Counted from the stretch's first letter, positions 33,096 to 45,899 are shown. The stretch: 64,000 nt of DNA from Chrysogorgia sp. JL179-B06 (GCA_035772405.1 JAYKKM010000382.1:963501-1027500); one strand, 5' to 3'. The notes: generated from the letters alone by a model not told the origin. Made by a program: numbers and translations.

Positions 33096-33584
33096 AGAGG
33101 GTGAGAATGATAATTAGTAACAATTATGTAAATAAATCAATAAAGGACAAAAGTTGTTCTATCAAAAGTGTTATTTTTCAGTCCATAAATATAAATATCA
33201 ATAAATATTTTGAATACCATAATTACCTGTTAAAATGTATTAAAAAATTCCTATATACAGTATATACATGTTTGTTTATTTATATGAGTGTCTAATATAT
33301 TAAAATATATTAAAAGTTATTGATATTAATAAACGACAGGGCCAAGTTGTTCAAAGAGCAATTAGTCCTTGGTATAATTACATTCAGGAGAGTGGGAAAT
33401 CTGCCCCATAATACGATAATCAACTAGACTCAGACTTTTAACATCATTCATATCAGAAATTTATATTCTTTAATTTATTTAAGAGTTAGATAAATATCAT
33501 TATATTACATTTGCATGTGATAGTTATAGCAAAATGTTTATTAAAATATAATTTTAATCAAAAGGGATGATTCTTGGACATATA

Positions 33585-33930
33585 GGTTTATTAATGCCGA
33601 ACAAACAGTAATTATTCGGTCAATCATTGGAGTTGAAGCTACTCCTAATTAATTTTTTACACAAGTTAAAAAGTTAATTGGTATAATAAAAATTATTTCT
33701 TCTGAGAACGTCAATGATTCGTTCAGCACGTGTATCTGAACGTTCGCAACAGCCCTGGTCTTCTCCACATCAATAGGATCAAGTTGTTTCTTGGCTTTTG
33801 TGGAAGATCAACTTGTTGGGACATTATAAAATACGACCTGCCCATGATTTTGACACAATGAGATAGTGCCTTGTAAAGATTCTGATAGGAAGTTACTCCA
33901 CAGTGTTGTGATGTTTATATGAAAAAACGT
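33585..33930 (-). pseudogene. DDE_Tnp_4-type (ISL2EU-like) transposase fragment, unit 1
   Basis: Minus-strand pieces in order: PDVFSYKHHNTVE near 33910; a frameshifted QGTIS...SKSWAG around 33840-33890; KKQLDPIDVEKTRAVANVQI at about 33795-33730; and IDRIITVCSALINLYV near 33630-33590. The YKxHNT...GxISFxSxxxxG and ITVCSALINL signatures belong to DDE_Tnp_4 transposases. The catalytic acidic residues cannot be followed through the breaks. Confidence 0.75.
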
Positions 33931-36209
33931 CTGGGCACATGCAATAAGATTCCATACCTTGAAATGAACAACAGTTGTTTTCGTATGAAAGTGTGTTATA
34001 AACATGCCTGCAGACAAGGAAAACTGAGAAAAAATATATATTATAATATTATATAATATATAAATATGACGGCATAATATTTTTTTATTGGGGAATTTCC
34101 CATCGAGTTAGTCAGTTCGACATATTTTACCATTACACATGTTGTGGGTAAGTAAAAGATTATATTCATATTATAGACCTTTGAATGGAGCTTGGTTAGT
34201 AAATGACTTTGTTCAACGTGTACACGCGTATACAGAAGTAGGTGGTAGAAGAATCTAACATTTAAAGTCTTATTTGGAATTTGAGTTACACAATACGCAT
34301 CATGCTTCTGTCTCCATATTTCGGAAAGAAGATGCGTAAGTTGTTTCATAGTTAAATTAACAGAGTGTAAAAAAACTACGTCGGGAACGTCAAGTAATTT
34401 GAATTAATACACATCCTGACACGATAGACTAGATTCAATATAAGAGAAATATACTTCCAGGTAATATTCCATAATCTAATGTGCATGTCCTCTCTCTGTT
34501 GTCTCTTGAGTGATTCTTGTTGTCATAAAGTGAATACAACGTAACTCTGTCTACGTTCTCCGTGTTAAAGTCGTTGCTGATACACACAAATGCTCTAAAT
34601 AACATCGAGTGTAAACTGTATAACAAGTACGACGTTATGAATACTCCACTGAGTGTTCATTTGAGTATTAAAAATATTTAATTTCATTTGTTTTGGAAGA
34701 ATAATTATATTGTAAACAAACGTCGTTCTTCACATTCGTGTTGAGCTTTCTTAAACTCTCTAACGTGTCAACTCAGCTAACACAGGTAGTTTCATTCTTT
34801 GACTTAAATGAGCAAAAGAAAAAAACGATCTCCTTGGTAATTGTGTTCGTTTATTATTTTAGGTACAACACGGAAGTACTTACTACCTGTATATGAAACT
34901 TGAACGAAATAGTTTATTGGCGATTTGTATTTGTACAACCGACACCGCTGATCTTTAACTGTCGCCTAGTTGTCAAATGATCTAAATAACGTCATACTCA
35001 GTCTAACAAGGTCGATAAAGTGAGAATACCTCAGGTACTACAGTTATTATTATAATTATTATTATTATGGTTTGGTCTCAGAGGAAAAATGTTAATTGTT
35101 CAAAGGCACGTCCTTCTTAATGTGGCTGCGTATTCATTAAACTCTCTATTGTTAATATTATAAGCTTCTTATGGTCAAAATTATAAGATTTCTCAAAATA
35201 CCAATCTAAATTCCGACATTAAAACCCGAATTACGACAAAATGCACATGATTGAGTTGCCATAACATCGAATTGTTTTATTTTCGTCGTTCTCACACAAA
35301 ATCATTAGATGATCGATAAGAATATGCAAACTGAAATAGTTTTTGGTATTATCATGTGAAGTACGTACCTTTTTCTCGGCCAGTCACGGTTTGCTATCGA
35401 ATAAAGACAGTCAGAAAACACGTCTATTATATCATAAACGAAAGTAACTTATGGTTAAGAATTTTAATGTCGTCACGTTTCCAGAGAAATGTACTTCCAG
35501 GAAATTAATTAATTATCAACAAATTCCCGGAAGCGATCAATCAAGATTATATTCTCAGTTCAGATACACAACACACTAAATTGTGTAAATAAATCAATTG
35601 ATGTAATGCACCTATATTTGTAATCAATAAAGGACAAAAGTTGTACCATCAAAAGTATTATTTCAGTCCACAAATCAATTTCAATAAAATTTTTGAAGGG
35701 CAAATATATTTAAAAAATTCCTATATGCAGTATATGTGTCTATAATATCTAAATTATATTGAAAGTTATTGATGTTAATCAAAGTTGTTCAAAGAACAAT
35801 TAGTCCCTGCTAAAATTATAATTAAAATAATCTGCTATTCATGTTGATATTTTCTAAAAACTTCAAATATCTTTGCCTGCATCTTCATAATTTCGTCCAC
35901 ATCATTTATAGTTAAACCTGGATTAGGCTAATCAATATTTAACCCAGTAAGGGCTTGGGAAAGGGAGCACTGTGGCATTTTATTCTGGATAATGCCAGAT
36001 AATTATATTCAGGAGAGTGGGAAATCTGCCCCATAATGTTTTAATCAACCGGACTAAGAATTGTAACATTCATATAAGAACTTTATCTTCTTTGATTTAT
36101 TGAAGAGTTAAGATAAATATCATTATATTACATTTGCATATGATAATTATAGCTAAATGTTTATTAAAATATACTTTTAATCAAAAGGGATGTATCATGG
36201 ACATATAGG

Positions 36210-36390
36210 TTAGTTATTGATGAACAAACAGTGATTATACGGTCAATCATTTGTATTCTTTCTTCTGAGAACGCCAATGATTCGTTCAACACCTATGTGA
36301 ACGTTTGCAATACCTCTGGTCTTCTCAACATCAATAGGGTCAAGTTGTTCCGCAGAGATTACAAGATCAACTTGTTGGGACATTGTAAAA
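36210..36390 (-). pseudogene. DDE_Tnp_4-type transposase fragment, unit 2
   Basis: The minus strand reads [20 protein letters not shown] followed in frame by VERIIGVLRRKNT and then, after a deletion, MIDRIITVCSS. This is the clearest copy of the IANVxIxVERxIGxLRRK box that names the family. Upstream (36480-36600) the YKxHNT region is recognisable but degraded. Confidence 0.78.
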
Positions 36391-37058
36391 AACAAGGTCC
36401 CAGGAATAAGTTTTTTTAAATACCGCAGTTTTCTATAAAAAATTATCTGAGGTCCTATACCTGCCCATGATTTGACACAAACGAGATAGTGCCTTGTAAA
36501 GATTCTGATAGGAATTACTCCACAGTATTGTGATGTTTATGTGAAAAAATGTCTGGTCACGTGCAATAAGATTCCATAGCTTGAAATGAAAAACAGTTGT
36601 TTGCCTATAAAAGTGTGTTATAAACATGCCTGCAGACATGGTAAAACTGAGAAAAATATATATTATAATATATAATATATAAATATGGCTGCATAATATA
36701 TTTTTATTGGGGAATTTCTAATCGAGTTAGTCAGTTCGACATATTGTACCATTCATGACATTATACATATTGTGGCTAAGTAAAATATTCTATTATGTAG
36801 CTAGGTTAAAATGACTTTGTTCAACGCATGTATACGTGTATACAGAAGCAGGTGGTAAAATAATCTAACATTTAAACTCTTATATGTGGGATTTGTGTTA
36901 CGCAATACACATCATGCTTCTGTGGTCTCCACATTTCGGAAAGAAGATGCGTTGTTTCGTAGTTAACTTAACAGGGAGTATAAAGATACTACAACGGGAC
37001 GTCAAGTATATTGAATTTCACATCCTGACACAATAGACTAGAATCAACATTGAAGAAA

Positions 37059-37135
37059 TATACTTCCAGGAAATATACTTCCAGGAAATATACTTCCAGG
37101 AAATATACTTCCAGGAAATCTACTTCCAGGTAATA
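37059..37135. repeat. 15-bp tandem repeat, ~5 copies
   Basis: ATACTTCCAGGAAAT repeated head to tail. The other units have a single ACTTCCAGGTAAT here. The core TTCCAGGAA is itself palindromic. Confidence 0.9.
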
Positions 37136-38924
37136 TGTCGTCTCTTAAACCTTTTTGAGTGATTCTTGTTGTTATAAAGTGAAGACAATGGAACTATTTC
37201 TACGTTCTCGGTGTTGATGTCGTTTGCTGAGACGTACAAATGCTCTTAATAATGTCGAGTGTATAACAAGTACTACGTTATGAATACTCCATTGAGTGTT
37301 CATTTGAATATTAAAAATATTTAATTTCATTTGTTTGAAGAATAATTATATTGTAAACAAACGTCGTCCTTCACATTCGTGTTGAGCTTTCTTAAACTCT
37401 CTAACATGTTAACTCAGCTAACACAGTAGTTTAACACTAGTAGTTTCATTCTTTGACCTAAATGAGCAAAAGAAAAATACGGCCTAAATTAATGAACGAA
37501 CACATGATTGCCAAGAGGCACAAGCCGGAAGTACTATATGGAACTTGAACGAAGTAGTCCATTGGCGTTTCTACGTGTACAACCAACGACACTGGTGCGT
37601 TTTAACTGTCGCCGTAGTTGTCAAATGATCTAAATAAAGTCGTGCTCAGTCGAACAAGGTCGATAAAGTGAGAATACTTCAGGTACTACAGTTATTATTA
37701 TTATTATTATGCTTTGGTCTCAGATGACATGTTATTTGTTTTCAAAGGCACGTCCTTCTTATTAATTAAACGTTCTGCGTATTCATTAAACTCTCTATTG
37801 TTAATATTATAAGCTTCTTTTGATCCATATATATAAAGCTTGTTCAAAATTCGAATAAAAAATCCGGCATTAAAACCCAAATGTACTGAAAATGGATATG
37901 ATAGCGTTGCCACAGCACAACTTGTTTTATTTTCGTCGTTCTAATGTTCTCACACAAAATCGTTGCATTGATCGATAAGAACATGCAAACTGAAATAGTT
38001 TTTCGGTATTATCATATGAAGTATAACGCACCTTTGTCTCCGCCAGTCACTGTTTGCTATCGAATAAAGACAGTCAGAAAACACTGCTATCATATCATAA
38101 ACGAAAGTAACTTTGTGGTTAAGAGTTTTAATATCGTCTCGTTTCCAGAGAAATGTACTTCCAGGAAATTAATTAATTATCAACAAATTCCCGGAAGCGA
38201 GCAATCAAGATTCTCAGTTCAGATACACAACACACTAAATTGTGTAAATAAATCAATTAATGTAATGCACTTATATTTTTAATCAATAAAGGACAAAAGT
38301 TGCACTATCAAAAGTATGAATTCATTCCACAAATCAATTTCAATAAATATTTTGAAAACCATAATTACATTGGTAAATATATTTTAAAAATTCCTATGAT
38401 ACAGTATATATACATGTTTGTTTATTTACAGTGTCTATAATATCTAAATTATACTAAAAGTTATTGATGTTAATCAAAGGCAGGGCCAAGTTGTTCAAAG
38501 AACAATTAGTCCCTGCTAAAAATATAATTAAAATAATCTGCTATTCATGTTGATATTTTCTAAAAACTTCAAATATCTTTGCCTGCATCTTCATAATTTC
38601 GTCCACATCATTTATAGTTAAACCTGCATTAGGCTAATCACCATTTTACCCAGTAAGGGGAAAGGGAGCACTACAGCATTTTATTCTGGATAATGCCAGA
38701 TAATTATATTCAGGAGCGTGGGAAATCTGCCCCATAATGGGTTAATCATCTGGACTAAGAATTTCAACATTCATATAAGAAATTTAACTTCTTTGATTTA
38801 TTTAAGAGTTAAGATAAATATCATTATATTAAATTTGCATGTGATAATTATAGCTAAATGTTTATTAAAATATATTTTTAATCAAAAGTGTTGATTCCTG
38901 GATATATAGGTTTATTATTGCTGA

Positions 38925-39275
38925 ACAAACAGTAATTATTTGGTCAATCATTAAAGTTGAATTCGAAGCTGCTCCTAATTCATTTTTACACAAGTTAAAA
39001 AGTCAATTGGTAATGAACTATTTTGAATTATTTCTTCTGAGAACGCCAATAATTTGTTCAATACGCATCTGAACGTTTGCAATACCTCTGGTCTTCTCAA
39101 CATCACTAGGATCAAGTTGTTCCTTTCCTTATGAGGAAGCAGGGATTACAAGATCAACTTGTTGCGACATTATAAAAAGCAAGCTAAGGTGGCTAGGAAT
39201 AAGGTTTTTTTTAAATACCACAGTTTTCTATAAAAAAATTATCTGAGGTCCTGCCTGCCCATGATTTTTACACAA
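38925..39275 (-). pseudogene. DDE_Tnp_4-type transposase fragment, unit 3
   Basis: Minus-strand pieces: GRTSDNFFIENCGI near 39255-39215, [19 protein letters not shown] and [12 protein letters not shown] at 39120-39030, and a degraded C-terminal box. It complements units 1 and 2, which each preserve different pieces, and supports one ancestral transposase in all units. Confidence 0.72.
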
Positions 39276-40107
39276 ATTGAGATAGTGCCTTGTAAAGATT
39301 CTGATAGGAATTACTCCACAGTATTGTGATGTTTATATGAAAAACGTCTGGGCACGTGCAATAAGATTCCATAGCTTGAAACGAACAACAGTTGTCTTCC
39401 TATGAAAGTGTGTTATAAACATGCATGCAGACAAGGAAAAACTGAGAAAATATATATATTATAATATGTAAATATGACGGCATAAGATATTTTTATTGGG
39501 GAATTTCCGAGAGTTAGTCAGTGCGACATATTGTACCATTCATGACATTATACATCTTGTGGGTAAGTAACAGATTATATTGGTATTATAGACCTTTGAA
39601 TGGAGCTAGGTTAGTAAATGACTTTGTTCAATGCATGTATGTATGTTCAATGCATGTATACAGAAATAGGTGGTAGAAGAATCTAACATTTAAAGTCTTA
39701 TGTGCTTTGTGTTACGCAATACACATCGGTTGTCTTGAAAACGCGGAGTCCCGGAGTGCGGAGTACGGAGTGCGGAGTGTTGAAAGTGCGGAGTGTTGAA
39801 AATGCGGAGTGTTGAAAGTGCGGAGTGGTCTCTTTTTCGTCTTTTTAAGGCAGTACTTGCCACGAAGTTGAATCGACATGAGAAAATATTGCGTGAAGTT
39901 CACAGACAAACTAAAATCCGCGTTATTACTTTATAGTTAATATCGGAAACAAGGCCGCTAAATTTTGCATGACATCTTGCACGTATTGCCTCGTATGGAG
40001 AAACGCGAAAGAGTTTGTAAACAACCAGGACCCGTGCACCTCCGAAGCAGGTTAGCGTTAACCCGGGGGTTCGACCCGGGTTATTTTGCGTAGTGTAAAT
40101 TGGGCTT

Positions 40108-41310
40108 AAGCCTTTCTCGCTTCTTCAGCGCAAACGCGGCAAAGTTATATAACGAAAGGAGACACATTATCTACACTGACTACACACTACACTACGCGTT
40201 TCGTTATCTCTTAATGTACGTTAGCTCTCTTCCTGGATTTTCTCTGACGAAACGAAGAACGATAAAAAACTATAGTTTGCTTCAAACGTGGAAGCATAGG
40301 CGTAGGAACCCGGGGGCTTCAGGCCCCCAAATTTTAAATGGGGGCAGAGCTACCCCAAGAAATCAGGACAAGCGTTGCTAAATTTTAATAATGTTCTTTT
40401 TACAATTGTATTAGTACGACTATAGAGGCTAAGAGAGAAGTAATCAACCTATACGTGCTTCATCTACACGAGATTTTACAAACGGGTGTAGCCTGAAATG
40501 CCCGAAGTGTTAGCCGCCAACCCCTAAACCCTTGCCACGCGAGTGTTATATTGGTTCCCAGACCCTTCTGTCAGTACCAGGCGCAAAAATCTCAAATTGC
40601 TGCAAATTGTCTCTCAGAGCTTATAGATTTCAAAATTTCCCCCCAAAATACGGTCACTGATTAACTGCTAGTCGACTTCACACTTTAAATCCGTTCCTAC
40701 GCCTCTGCTTGGAAGAGTAAACGTCAAGGTTTTGCGAAAAATTGAATAACTCGAGCGACGCTCCAGACAGCTTGCAAGGCTATTATGTTCTTGCTCAAGA
40801 ATTGCAATATTGCGACACAAAAAAAACAGAAACGGAGCCGAAACCATTTGCGTGCAAAGTGCAAATGCAAACCGCAAACCTCGTACCCAGGCTTTTCACA
40901 CTGCACATTGAAACGTGACGTTTGGGTTATCTCGTTTTAACCAATCAGATTGTACTGATCTCACGGTGAAATGTAATGCACCGTGGGAACATTAAAAGCG
41001 CTAGAACTAGAAGTATTATTCAATTTTTCGCAAAACCTTGACGTTTTAAACACTGTTCTTCCATTGATGCCATCCATAACCATAACATAGGCGATAGTTT
41101 AAAGCAAACTATAGTTTTTTGTCGTTCTTCGTTTGTTTCGTCAGGAAATACTGTTCCTTATTTTAGTTCCGTGTTCCTTACATTGGTAGTATATCTGGAA
41201 CAAAACGCGTAGTGTGTGTGTAGTCAGTGTAGCTGTGTAGATAATGTGTCTCCTTTCGTTACAACTAATTTTTGCAGCGTTTGCGCTGAAGAAGCTAGAA
41301 AGCCTTATTG
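40108..41310. mobile_element. foldback nested in the MULE-like element
   Basis: The left arm 40108-40290 (CTTCTTCAGCGCAAACGC, GACACATTATCTACACTGAC, AACTATAGTTTGCTT) is inverted at 41078-41310. A further inverted pair lies inside at 40718-40755 and 41018-41052 (GTCAAGGTTTTGCGAAAAAT). Non-coding. Confidence 0.8.
40297..40704. mobile_element. small TIR element nested in the foldback
   Basis: TAGGCGTAGGAAC at 40297-40309 and its near-exact inverse GTTCCTACGCCT at 40693-40704. The left end continues CCGGGGGCTTCAGGCCCCC. Confidence 0.55.
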
Positions 41311-41377
41311 GATGCTAGTTATTTTAAGTGCTGTATAGCATTTCGAATACCGCATCTGTTACCCCATGATGGATGGT

Positions 41378-41533
41378 CTTATGGTATTTTGCGAAACGAA
41401 ACAACAATTTGCGAAGCGTGTCTTAAAGCTAGTTAGGCGATGGTGGGGGTTAGGGGGGTAGGGTCTGATAACTCGTTAGGCGGGGTAAACTCGTTAGGCA
41501 AATTGTTGTTTCGTTTCGCAAAATGCCATAAGC
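41378..41533. mobile_element. 156-bp hairpin MITE
   Basis: CTTATGGTATTTTGCGAAAC continuing GAAACAACAATTTGC is inverted at 41499-41533. The centre has GGGGGTTAGGGGGGTAGGG and AACTCGTTAGGCGGGG. The CGAAACGAAAC and AACTCGTTAGGCGGG modules are also found at the outer arms of the Crypton composite (2230-2340, 5290-5390). Confidence 0.8.
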
Positions 41534-42789
41534 CAGGTGGATAGTGGTATTCTACTATCCTATATGGTAATCCTTCAAATCTGGGAAAGTGCGAATCTCG
41601 CAACCCTCCGCAAATAACAAGCAGCGTTTTAGAGATATGTAGAACTTCAGACACCGGCCAAGATCGACTATAACGTTTACACTTGATTGTGGTATAAACC
41701 GATTCGTGGCATCACAAAATCACAATTGCACTTTAATAAGTTGCATACGCGAGAGCTGTCAGCCCAAAAGTAATGAATCAAACAATTCTCGAAACAAACC
41801 ATCTCGAAATAAACCGTCTCAGAACAAACCCGTCTCGAAACAATCCGGCAGACTTGGAGCAAGTCTAATCCTGGTTGTTGACAAACTCTTTCGCGTTTCT
41901 CCATACGAGGCAATACGTTCAAGATGTCGTGTAAAATTTAGCGGCCTTGTTTTTATAATATTAAGTAATAACACGGATTTTAGTTTGTCTGTGAACTTCC
42001 CGCAATATTTTCTCATGTCGATTCAACTGCCTTAAAAAGACGAAAAAGAGACCACCCGCACTTTCAACACTCCTCATTTTCAACACTCCGCACTTTCAAC
42101 ACTCCGCATTTTCAACACGCCGCACTTTCAACACTCCGCACTTTCAACACTCCGCACTCCGGGATACCGCGTTTTCAAGACAACCATGCACATCATGCTT
42201 CTGTGGTCTCCATATTTCGGAAAGAAGATGCGTTGTTTCATAGTTAACTTAACAGGGCTTGTAAAGAAACTACAACGGGAACGTCAAGTAAATGGCATTT
42301 CACATCCTGATACAATACACTAGATTCAATATTAGAGATACAGTATATAGTTCCAGGTAATATTCGATAACCTGTTGTGCATGTCCTCTCTCTGTCGTCT
42401 CTTGAGTGATTATTGTTGTTATAAAGTGAAGACAACGGATCTCTTTCTACGTTCTCGGTCTTAACGTCGTTGCTGAGACGTACAAATGCTTTGTGTAGAA
42501 CAAGTACGACGTTATGAATACTCCATTGAGTGTTCATTTGTTCATTTAATTCTATTGTAAACAAACGTCGTTCTCCACATTCATGTCGAGCTTTCTGAAA
42601 CTCTTTAACATATGAACTCAGCTAACACAATAGTTTGATATTAGTAATACTAGTAGTTTCATTCTTTGACCTAAATGAGCAAAAGAAAAAACGACCTAAA
42701 TTAATGAACGAACACAATTGCCAAGGAGGAACAAGCCGGAAGTACTATATGAAACTTGAACGAAGTAGTTTATTGGCGATTTAAATAAA

Positions 42790-43345
42790 GATGATCTAAA
42801 TAAAGTCGTACTCGGGCTAATAAGGTCGATAAAGTGAGAATACTTCAGGTACTACAGTTATTATTATTATTATTATGGTTTGGTCTCAGATGAAATAATG
42901 TTAATTGTTCAAAGGCACGTCCTTCTTAATGTCGCTGCGTATTCATTAAACTCTCTTTTTTAAAGCTTCTTATGATTAATATATATATATATATATATAA
43001 AGCTTGTTCAAAATCCGAATTAAAAATGTACTGAAAATGGACATGAGCGTTGCAACAGCACAACTTGTTTTATTTTCGTCGTTCTCATGTTTTCACACAA
43101 AATCGTTGCATTGATCGATAAGAACATGCAAACTGAAATAGTTTTTGGTATTATCATATGAAGTACGTACCTTTGTCTCGGCCAGTCACTGTTTGCTATA
43201 GAATAAAGATAGTCATAAAACACTGCTATTATATCATAAACGAAAGTAACTTATGGTTAAGAATTTTAATGTCATCACGTTTCCGGAAAATGTACTTCCA
43301 GGAAATTAAGTAATTATCAACAAACTCCCGGAAGCGAGATGCTCA
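42790..43345. repeat. tandem unit 4, truncated
   Basis: Carries the unit landmarks from GATCTAAATAAAGTCGT to CTCCCGGAAGCGAG and then stops at the foldback that begins at 43353. A TA microsatellite (42980-42999) is specific to this unit. Confidence 0.82.
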
Positions 43346-43352
43346 ATTCAAG

Positions 43353-44530
43353 TTGGCAATTACAACCGCAAATTGGGCCAAGAAATACACTAGTTCCCAG
43401 CTCACTTTTTGGCTGGATTTGCTCGGTTGTGCGTCTTGTATGAGCGGCAGCTTTGTTTACAATTGTCTAGCGGAATGTTTGTAAGACTGGGACACAGTCG
43501 AACCTCCTTATGCTGATAAATAAATCCCCCCGTCTCTGAACTTTCATTTGATATATTGATTGGCTAGTTTTGTCCTTAAATGTATTTGTTGTCTACGAAT
43601 TTCTAATCCCTATTTAACGATATAGACATCAATGACGCCATAATATGTTGGCGTAAAGTAGAGGTAAATATATATTTTGGCTTCGTTTACCTGAAAGTGA
43701 AACCACGGAATCACAATAGATATGTAGGACATTCGACTGAGCGCTCGGGAAGAACGTTTCGAAATTTCTCACTCGGTGAAAATATTTAACAAAAGTTGTC
43801 AAATTTGCGGCGCGGTGAAACGTGATGCCTTCCCGTGATGTCTACATTGCGTTGCTCACACAGATTCAACAAATTCACTCGCATAACTCGAGATTACGTT
43901 TATACGGTTTCATGTCTCAGTGAATCATAGAGGATTGTCAAGAGAATCTCTCTGATAGCATTTACCGAATACACGATCTTGTTTAAAGTAATTTCGAGCC
44001 ATGCGAGTGAATCTGTTTGAGAAACCCAATGTAGATAAAACGAAGGCATCACGTTTCACCCGCGCCGCAAATTACACAAATTTTGTTACAAATTTTCACC
44101 CAGTGAGAAATTTCGAAACGTTCTTCCCGATCGTTCGGTCGAATGTTCTACACATCTATTGTGATTCTATGGTTTCGCTTTCATCGGTAAAGGAAGTAAA
44201 ATATATATTATTTATCTCTACTTTACGCCAACATATTATGGCGTCATTGATATCTATATCGTCAAAATAAGGTTTAGAAATGCGCGAACAACAAATACAG
44301 ATAAGGGTAAAACTAGCCGATCAATATATCAAACAAAAGCTAAGAAACAGGGGATTTTCTATATCAGCGGAAGGCCGTTCGACTGTGACTCAGTTTTCCA
44401 AACATTCCGCTAGACAATTGTAAAGAAAGCTGCCGCTCAAGCATGACGCATAACCGTGTAACTCCCGCCAAAAAGTGAGCTGGGAACTAGTGATATTTAC
44501 TTTGGCCCAATTTGCGGGAATAATTGACAA
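43353..44530. mobile_element. 1.18-kb foldback with ~520-bp arms
   Basis: The left arm 43353-43890 and right arm 43990-44530 are inverted copies through most of their length. Pairs include AACCGCAAATTGGGCC, AGCTCACTTTTTGGC, AATGACGCCATAATATGTTGGCGTAAAGTAGAG, and AACGTTTCGAAATTTCTCAC with their inverses. Divergence is moderate, with small indels. The centre holds ~100 bp of unpaired sequence. The 89-residue frame at 44001-44270 is an artefact of the arm. Confidence 0.92.
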
Positions 44531-44544
44531 CCGTGTACTGCCCA

Positions 44545-45640
44545 ACACACAAAATAAGCAGTAATGTCAGTGAATTATTTAGTTTACTAGGTTAACTTCA
44601 ATTTTTATCGCTTTATGCAGATTGATTAAACTCGAAAGCTACACGTTCTTCAGGCTCAAGAGATCCTACAGTCAGTATCGTCCACATCAGTGGCAAAAAA
44701 TCGAGAAACAAAGAGCGAATGCATGCATGTTGCATGACCAATCTTCTATAGACTATTCAGAATAATATTTTGAAAATTTATATGGCTGTTTGTCTGCCAC
44801 AATCGGGAATCGAACCCAGGTTCTCTGGTTTAACGTACCAGCGCTCGTAAAAATGACATCATGTGCTAATTTTATATTCGTCCTCAATCAACGTTGGTTG
44901 GCGAAGCGGCTATTAATCGCTGAGAAAAGTGTATTGTAAAAAGGTAAGATGGGTCTTCCCCTGCACTGAAACTTGATTTTGAGATTGAGTATCCTTATTA
45001 AAGGTCACTTTCTATAATCGTAAAATAAAATTCGCTGTTAAACGTAAAGCGGCTAAAGATAATTACGAATGACATGCCACTATGTCTAATAAAATAAGCC
45101 GTAGATTGATATTTTAGATACAGTAAATATACGAAGTAACAGTTGTTTAAATTCAGATAAAAAGAATAGTCTATATGAGCTATCTCAAACTGAATCTTTG
45201 AATTCATTTCGTTTCCAGAGTTCGGTACATACATTTAATAAATATATGCACAGAGACATATCCAAATATCTATACAACAACAAAGTTTGTCTCGCCAAGT
45301 GTTTTAAGGTAGGTGAAAGATAAAGAGCGTATTATAGCCTTTTCGAAAGAGCCATATAATCACATTAACTTTATTCAGTATTGAGTGTAAGAAGTATACA
45401 ATTTTTACAGACGATATATGCACGATCGTCAAGCTCAAATCTTTAGAATATGACGTAAGACTTCTTGATATATGTGGTTTAGAGCAGTGTGGTATATCCC
45501 ACATCCCATCTTTAAGATCGTGATGTTTATATACCTATTTGGATGTGTTATAGGTCATCAGCTTCATCGCGCTAACGAGCCGCAAATAGAGCGAAACAGT
45601 TGTTCGCGATTGCTGATTGACCTAGGCACTGCTCATTTAT
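44545..45640. other. no gene recognised; tRNA-like fragment at 44791-44846
   Basis: Mostly AT-rich. On the minus strand 44846-44791 reads CTGGTACGTTAAACCAG (an anticodon-type stem-loop) followed by B box GGTTCGATTCC, but no D arm or acceptor partner is present, so it is not called as a tRNA. Confidence 0.35.
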
Positions 45641-45877
45641 AGGGTCGGCGTTAGATCATATAGAGTTAACGTAGAGCCGCGTCTTTGGGACGATGTTTTT
45701 TTAGTATAACCAAAGCGCTACTTAACCATGCAAGTAACCACTAAACCCAAAACAACTTAGATGCTAACCCTAACCCCCCGCCTAAGCAGTTTTCTAACCC
45801 TAAACCCCCGCCTAATCATAGGGAAAGACGTGGACGTACATTTGTACGTTAACTCTATATGATCTAACGCCGATCCT
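45641..45877. mobile_element. 237-bp MITE with 33-bp TIRs
   Basis: AGGGTCGGCGTTAGATCATA (extending to 45673) is inverted at 45845-45877 with one mismatch. The interior has TTTTTTTAGTATAACC and a CTAACCCTAACCCCCC tract, the same module seen in several other small elements here. Confidence 0.88.
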
Positions 45878-45899
45878 CATCTAGTTGTCAGTCCACTCA

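Larger units (their letters stand above)
31496..34954. repeat. tandem unit 1 of a ~2.65-kb repeat (with ~750-bp minisatellite)
   Basis: The start is marked by AAATGATCTAAATTACGTCGT; the same block starts units 2-4 (near 34955, 37603 and 42790). Shared landmarks include GGCACGTCCTTCTTAAT, TAAGCTTCTTATGGTC, GTACTTCCAGGAAA and AATCAAAAGGGATGAT. A conserved GTACGTAC donor-like site lies in each unit. The extra length is the minisatellite at 32345-33095. Confidence 0.85.
34955..37602. repeat. tandem unit 2
   Basis: The shortest complete unit (~2.65 kb). It carries an expansion of a 15-bp sequence at 37059-37135 and a ~60-bp deletion in the transposase fragment relative to unit 3. Confidence 0.88.
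39728..42185. mobile_element. long-TIR element with 9-bp target duplication (MULE-like)
   Basis: The ends GGTTGTCTTGAAAACGCGG and its inverse begin ~310-bp TIRs (39728-40035 and 41870-42185). Each TIR has a 15-16-bp minisatellite next to the end (GTGCGGAGTGTTGAAA and inverse). Target duplication: ATACACATC (39719-39727) and ATGCACATC (42186-42194), one mismatch. Uninterrupted tandem units show the empty site. Long, repeat-rich TIRs plus 9-bp duplications fit Mutator-like/Rehavkus-type elements. No transposase inside. Confidence 0.82.
37603..42789. repeat. tandem unit 3 (interrupted by the 39728-42185 insertion)
   Basis: Without the 2.46-kb insertion the unit would be ~2.7 kb, matching unit 2. 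Sequence collinear with units 1 and 2 resumes at 42186 (CACATCATGCTTCTGTGG). Confidence 0.88.

Noticed and set aside
39728..42185. Tc1/mariner or piggyBac assignment for the long-TIR element
   Set aside because: The 9-bp flanking duplication is inconsistent with TA or TTAA targets.
44791..44846. Minus-strand tRNA with GTT anticodon
   Set aside because: The anticodon-type stem and B box are present but no D arm or matching acceptor strand, and position 33 is not U.
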